From the NCBI GenBank assembly GCA_051294375.1, contig CM119268.1, forward strand, positions 21,015,869-21,079,868: a DNA stretch of 64,000 bases. The letters run 5' to 3'. Position numbers and translations under genes: made by a program. A model generated the notes under the pieces. That model did no database searches. It saw only the letters and a program-made list of their open reading frames with translations, and was not told the origin of the DNA. This document shows positions 59,693 through 64,000 of the stretch, one piece after another; position 1 is the stretch's first letter; every line of letters begins with the position of its first letter. Source of the DNA: Paraspadella gotoi. Its lineage: Eukaryota; Chaetognatha.

Positions 59693-60024
59693 CTGTGAGA
59701 AACAAAATTTGTGAAATAATGTTGGAAAAAGAGTTAATTCACGGAACAATCACGCTTGCTTGCTTGATTGCTTGCTTGCTTGCTTGCTCCTATGCTTGCT
59801 TCTTCTTTCTTTCTTTCTTTCTTTCTTTCTTTATTCTTATCTTTCTTTCTTTCTTTGCTTTTTCTTTCTTTCTTTTTTTTTGCCGCTATTTTTCGGTTTT
59901 GTTCACACCTCGACTCTTGTTTAGTGAGGATAATTCTTTTAATTTGACATTTCCTCTCTTCCTCTCTCTTCTCTTACTCCTCTCTCCTCTCTTCCTCTCT
60001 CTCTCTCCTCTCTCTCTCTTCTCT

Positions 60025-60057
<33 letters not shown>

Positions 60058-60339
60058 TCTCTCTATTTCTCTCATCTCAATCTTTCTTTAACGTATAAAT
60101 CCAAATAATATCTTTTTCTTCTTCTATATGCATAACAATTAGACGTAAGATCAGTCAGTGTTTTTTATTCTGCTATTTATTTTCTTAATAAGCTTATTAA
60201 GGATTATAATTTAGCGTTTTTCTTAATCCTCCATAAGCTATTATATGTTCAACAATTCAAAACAAGGTTTCCTTTCTCGCTTGTAAGCAAATTGTCTTTC
60301 TCCTCCCTTTCTCTTATTGTTTCTCTTATCTCAATATGG

Positions 60340-60397
<58 letters not shown>

Positions 60398-60630
60398 TCT
60401 CTCTTCTCTCTCTCTCTCTCTGTCTCATCTTTCTTTCTCTCTCTCAATATAGGCGCCTTTTTCCGTCTCGCTCCTGATTTTCACGAGTTTTTTTTTCTCC
60501 GACGACATAAATTCGATGCGGTTGAGTTGAGATCCAATTTTTGAAAAGAATAAACGCGGGAGAAAATACGAGAAGGATGTTCTTTTTTCTCTCTCTCCTC
60601 TTCTCTCTCTCTTCTCTCTCTCTCCTCTTC

Positions 60631-60663
<33 letters not shown>

Positions 60664-60930
60664 CTCTTTTTGTCCTCCCTTCTCTTTCTTTTTCTTCTCT
60701 CTTCCCTCAATTTTTTTCTGCTTGTCTCTATCAGAGCTGCAGGAACATTTCTTTTGTTTGCTTCCACCTGTCTTTTTTCCCTGCACTATCTCTTCTCTCT
60801 CTCTCTCTCTCTCTCTCCTCTTCTCTCTTCTCCTCTTCTCTCTCTCTCCCTCCTCTCTCTCTCTTCTTCTCTCTCTCTCTCTGGCGTCACCCCATTTCCA
60901 AAAGCGCCATCTCTGACTAATACAAAAGGG
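59693..60930. repeat. Intron with GCTT, CTTT and CT arrays
   Basis: (GCTT)n at 59,753-59,800; (CTTT)n to 59,880; imperfect CT at 59,950-60,075, 60,340-60,440 (pure core 60,342-60,392), 60,587-60,662 and 60,785-60,882. No exon seen. Confidence 0.85.
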
Positions 60931-61299
60931 TGAATCGGCTTTTTTTTTATTTTTTAGGGAAAAAAAGATTTGTGGCGTCGCAATCTCTGAACGTGATTGG
61001 CTGGACGATCTAGAATTCGACCAATCAGATTTTCTCATATATATTCAAATAATTCGATTTAACCAAAAAGATGAATCTGCCAATAAAAAAAAAAGCTACT
61101 ATAAATTTCATCTAACAATTTCTCCGTTAATTTGGCTAACGGTGTTGGGATACCGAATCAAGTCTTTTATTAACTTTTCTCTCATCTCATTCGTCTCTCC
61201 CATTTCTCAGTCCACCATCCCTCCCCCCCCTCTCGGCCCCCTCTGCGCCCTCGCTCCCCATTTTCCAAATTTGCCAGAGAATCTCTATAAAAATAAAAA
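60931..61299. other. Intron sequence
   Basis: GTGATTGGCTG near 60,997 and GACCAATCAG near 61,019 are opposed CCAAT motifs. Nothing else is recognised. Confidence 0.4.
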
Positions 61300-61465
61300 A
61301 TCCGCAATAAAATCTTCGAGAGCCAAAGTCGGCGCCTGGAGCGCCGCTCGACGCCGGAGGGGCGCTAACTTTCGGCTGCCGACAACGCCCCCCTCTTTTA
61401 GCCGAGTTCCGGCGCCGTCGACTTCCGGCTACCGGTTTTCCGCCTACGGAGGCGCAAGGCGATAA
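61300..61465. promoter_or_regulatory. CpG-rich patch
   Basis: About 160 bp of high GC with GGCGCC, GTTCCGGCG and ACTTCCGGC motifs. Frames open on both strands; function unknown. Confidence 0.3.
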
Positions 61466-61639
61466 AAAAAAAGGGATTTATGTCCGTCCGATATCCATGG
61501 TGTCGTAAATCAGTCATGGGGTCTGAGAATGAGTTTTCTTTTTGGGGTGGAGGGGCTCTCTTTTCTCAGAGCGCCCCATTTCTGTTCCTTTACCTTAAAA
61601 TTTAATTTTAATCCTATCATTTAATATAAACATATTCTT
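61466..61639. other. Intron sequence
   Basis: Nothing recognisable. Confidence 0.4.
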
Positions 61640-61725
61640 AAACTTATATTCCATTCCCTAACCCTATTCCCTAACAGTAATCTTAAACCCTAAGCTAATC
61701 CTTACCCCTTACCCTTATCCTTTTT
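61640..61725. repeat. Degenerate CCCTAA-type repeat
   Basis: CCCTAAC, CCCTA and CTTACCC steps over about 85 bp, similar to 23,690-23,855. Confidence 0.55.
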
Positions 61726-62554
<829 letters not shown>

Positions 62555-62680
62555 CACATCTTGTAAGAGTGATGGAGGCCTTTAACCACCAAAGCCTGTC
62601 CAAAGTCAGGGGCAAAATAGCTTATTTATTAAATGAATGGATAATTTTTATATTAGTTGTACCAATTTCATAGTACATAG
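62555..62680 (+). repeat. Dispersed repeat family A, copy 4
   Basis: TTGTAAGAGTGATGGAGGCC, then CCACCAAAGCCTGTCC, AAAGTCAGGGGCAAAATAGC, TTATTTATTAAATGAATGGA, TTAGTTGTACCAATTTCATA. Lacks the AAACGAGACTGTG leader found in copies 2 and 3. Confidence 0.88.
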
Positions 62681-62759
62681 ATTATGGCAGAAGTCATTTT
62701 TTTAAATCCACCTAGTATTACATACATTTGGAAATGCTATGGAAATGCTATGTTATTAT

Positions 62760-62865
62760 CATGTAAGAGTGATCGAAGCATTAAACAAAACTCAGGGGCA
62801 AGATAAGTTATTCATTGAATAAATGGATAATCTTAATATTGGATATACCAATTTCATATATTATT
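62760..62865 (+). repeat. Dispersed repeat family A, copy 5
   Basis: TGTAAGAGTGATCGAAGC, a shortened middle, ACTCAGGGGCAAGATAAG, ATTGAATAAATGGATAATC, GATATACCAATTTCATA. It is in tandem orientation with copy 4, about 205 bp downstream. Confidence 0.85.
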
Positions 62866-63080
62866 ATTTTCGCATTGCAATCAACTATCACAAATTGCTT
62901 TTCATCTTTATCTTCCTCGCATCTTTATCCCTTATCAATCAGATTTATCCTCGAGATTACATTTTAGATAATCAGATACTCCGATTTGATCCACATTTTT
63001 ATGATTATATTTTTTGCAATATCGGTAAGACAACAATTTTATTTCTTTAAAATATGAATGATTATTTTGATTCTTTCATT
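62866..63080. other. AT-rich intron sequence
   Basis: Nothing recognisable. Confidence 0.4.
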
Positions 63081-63084
63081 CTTT

Positions 63085-63395
63085 CATCCTTAGTTGGTAC
63101 ATTCGTTCATTAATTCGTTCATTCATTCGTTCGTTCGGTTTTTCTTTCCTTCGTCTACATATTTATTGATTGGTTCGTTCATTCGTTCGTCCATTTCTTT
63201 GTCCGTTCGTTCGTTCGTTCGTTAATTCATTCATTCATTCATTCATTCATTCATTCATTCATTCATTCATTCATTCATTCATTCATTCATTCATTCATTC
63301 ATTTTTTCATTCATTTATTCATTCATTCATTCATTTATTCGTTCGTTCGTTCGTTCATTTGTTCGTTCTTTCGTTCATTCATTCCTCCGCTGCAT
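63085..63395. repeat. (ATTC)n / (GTTC)n tetranucleotide block
   Basis: ATTC and GTTC repeats, pure ATTC from about 63,222 to 63,302. Encodes repeated HSFI peptide in one frame. Confidence 0.95.
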
Positions 63396-63462
63396 CCTCT
63401 CTTCCCTCACCTGCCCCCACCAACCTCAACCCTTACCCCCTCCCTCTAAAAAGTAACCTCAC

Positions 63463-63642
63463 CTGGCAATGAATCTTGGGCGCGAAGAAGAGTCTGAGCC
63501 GGACCCGTCGCTGCACCGCGGGCGAGACCTTAGATCCTCTCGCTTTGATGATCACCGCCTTCTCAGGATCGTGAACTGTGACGAAACTTCGCTTGACGGG
63601 AATTTGGGTCAAGACTCCAGCGTTCTCGGGCTGGGATTCCAC
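63463..63642 (-). CDS. Ig-like membrane protein, first exon in window
   Basis: 180 nt, phase 0 at both ends. The acceptor is CATTCCCCCCAAAG and the donor is TTGCCAG/GTGAGG. It encodes 60 residues: VESQPENAGVLTQIPVKRSF, VTVHDPEKAVIIKARGSKVS, PAVQRRVRLRLFFAPKIHCQ. The second half resembles the last strands of one Ig-like fold (VIIKARGS...VRLRLFFAPKI), handing over to the next domain, as in tandem Ig proteins. The upstream exon must lie beyond 64,000 because nothing suitable is seen at 63,643-64,000. Confidence 0.72.
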
Positions 63643-64000
63643 CTTTGGGGGGAATGGTGAAAAGGGAAGGGAGGGAGAAGTAGAAAGGCGGAACGAGGTG
63701 AAAAATATTAGTTCTCTAAAGTTTTTGTACCAATTTCATAAATAACGTGAGAGAATCCACGAGAGATAAATAAATTTACCAAAAAAAAATCAAGTTTTTA
63801 TGTATAGTTAAAACATAGACGAATTTATGATTTATCGTATTACTATACAGTATTACAAGATTTTTAAATTTTTATGTTTTATCGGTTAAGATTAGTATAA
63901 TGATGATTTTTAAAAGGTTTTCCTCGATTTAACTCACTTATGATTGAAATATAGAAAAACAAATTATACTTGGTGTAGACAAATTTTTATGAACTATCTG
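63643..64000. other. Intron sequence to window edge
   Basis: Short purine-rich stretch at 63,658-63,700, then AT-rich sequence without exon signals. Confidence 0.5.

Noticed and set aside
63085-63395. Possible CRISPR-like or coding repeat (HSFI peptide)
   Set aside because: It is a tetranucleotide microsatellite with no spacers; the peptide is a by-product.

Overview
The window looks like non-coding-rich genomic DNA from an invertebrate animal. The evidence is a gene split into small exons with GT-AG introns, introns of many kilobases, tRNA-like repeats, and a very high load of (GA)n/(CT)n microsatellites, several of them 90-120 bp pure runs. I cannot name the species; an arthropod or mollusc fits but nothing here decides it. 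There are eleven runs of N. Five are exactly 25 N and sit beside noisy duplications, so part of the apparent structure is probably produced by assembly or gap filling.

The best-supported gene lies on the minus strand and enters from the right edge. Seven exons (63,463-63,642; 59,623-59,692; 54,256-54,317; 53,352-53,484; 52,017-52,151; 34,061-34,189; 32,896-33,215) join with matching reading phase at every junction. They encode the end of one immunoglobulin-like fold, a second one with several N-glycosylation sequons, a juxtamembrane stretch, one transmembrane helix and a cytoplasmic tail. The 5' part lies beyond 64,000. It is probably a cell-surface adhesion or receptor-type protein of unknown identity. 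A further minus-strand exon at 25,763-26,000 may belong to it or to a separate gene. Weaker coding candidates are at 10,205-10,359 (+), 32,037-32,136 (+), 50,102-50,449 (+) and 58,666-58,882 (-).

Layout: 1-25 kb is pyrimidine/purine tracts, (AAAT)n blocks, minisatellites and scattered repeats, with a 1 kb tandem duplication at 2.2-4.5 kb. 25-36 kb holds the candidate tail exons plus more GA/CT tracts. 36.7-41.4 kb is a tangle of inverted and repeated segments around two 25-N gaps, most likely a fold-back or multi-pass long read. 42.7-50.6 kb, inside an 18 kb intron of the Ig-like gene and bounded by N runs on both sides, is a striking 7.9 kb island without microsatellites. 51-64 kb carries the extracellular exons among minisatellites, a 1.2-1.3 kb tandem duplication (56.1-58.7 kb) and foldback elements with a hammerhead-ribozyme-like core.

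An interspersed repeat family with at least five copies (4.9, 10.5, 17.9, 62.6 and 62.8 kb) ties the window together. I see no bacterial operons, CRISPR arrays, rRNA genes or intact transposase/reverse transcriptase genes.
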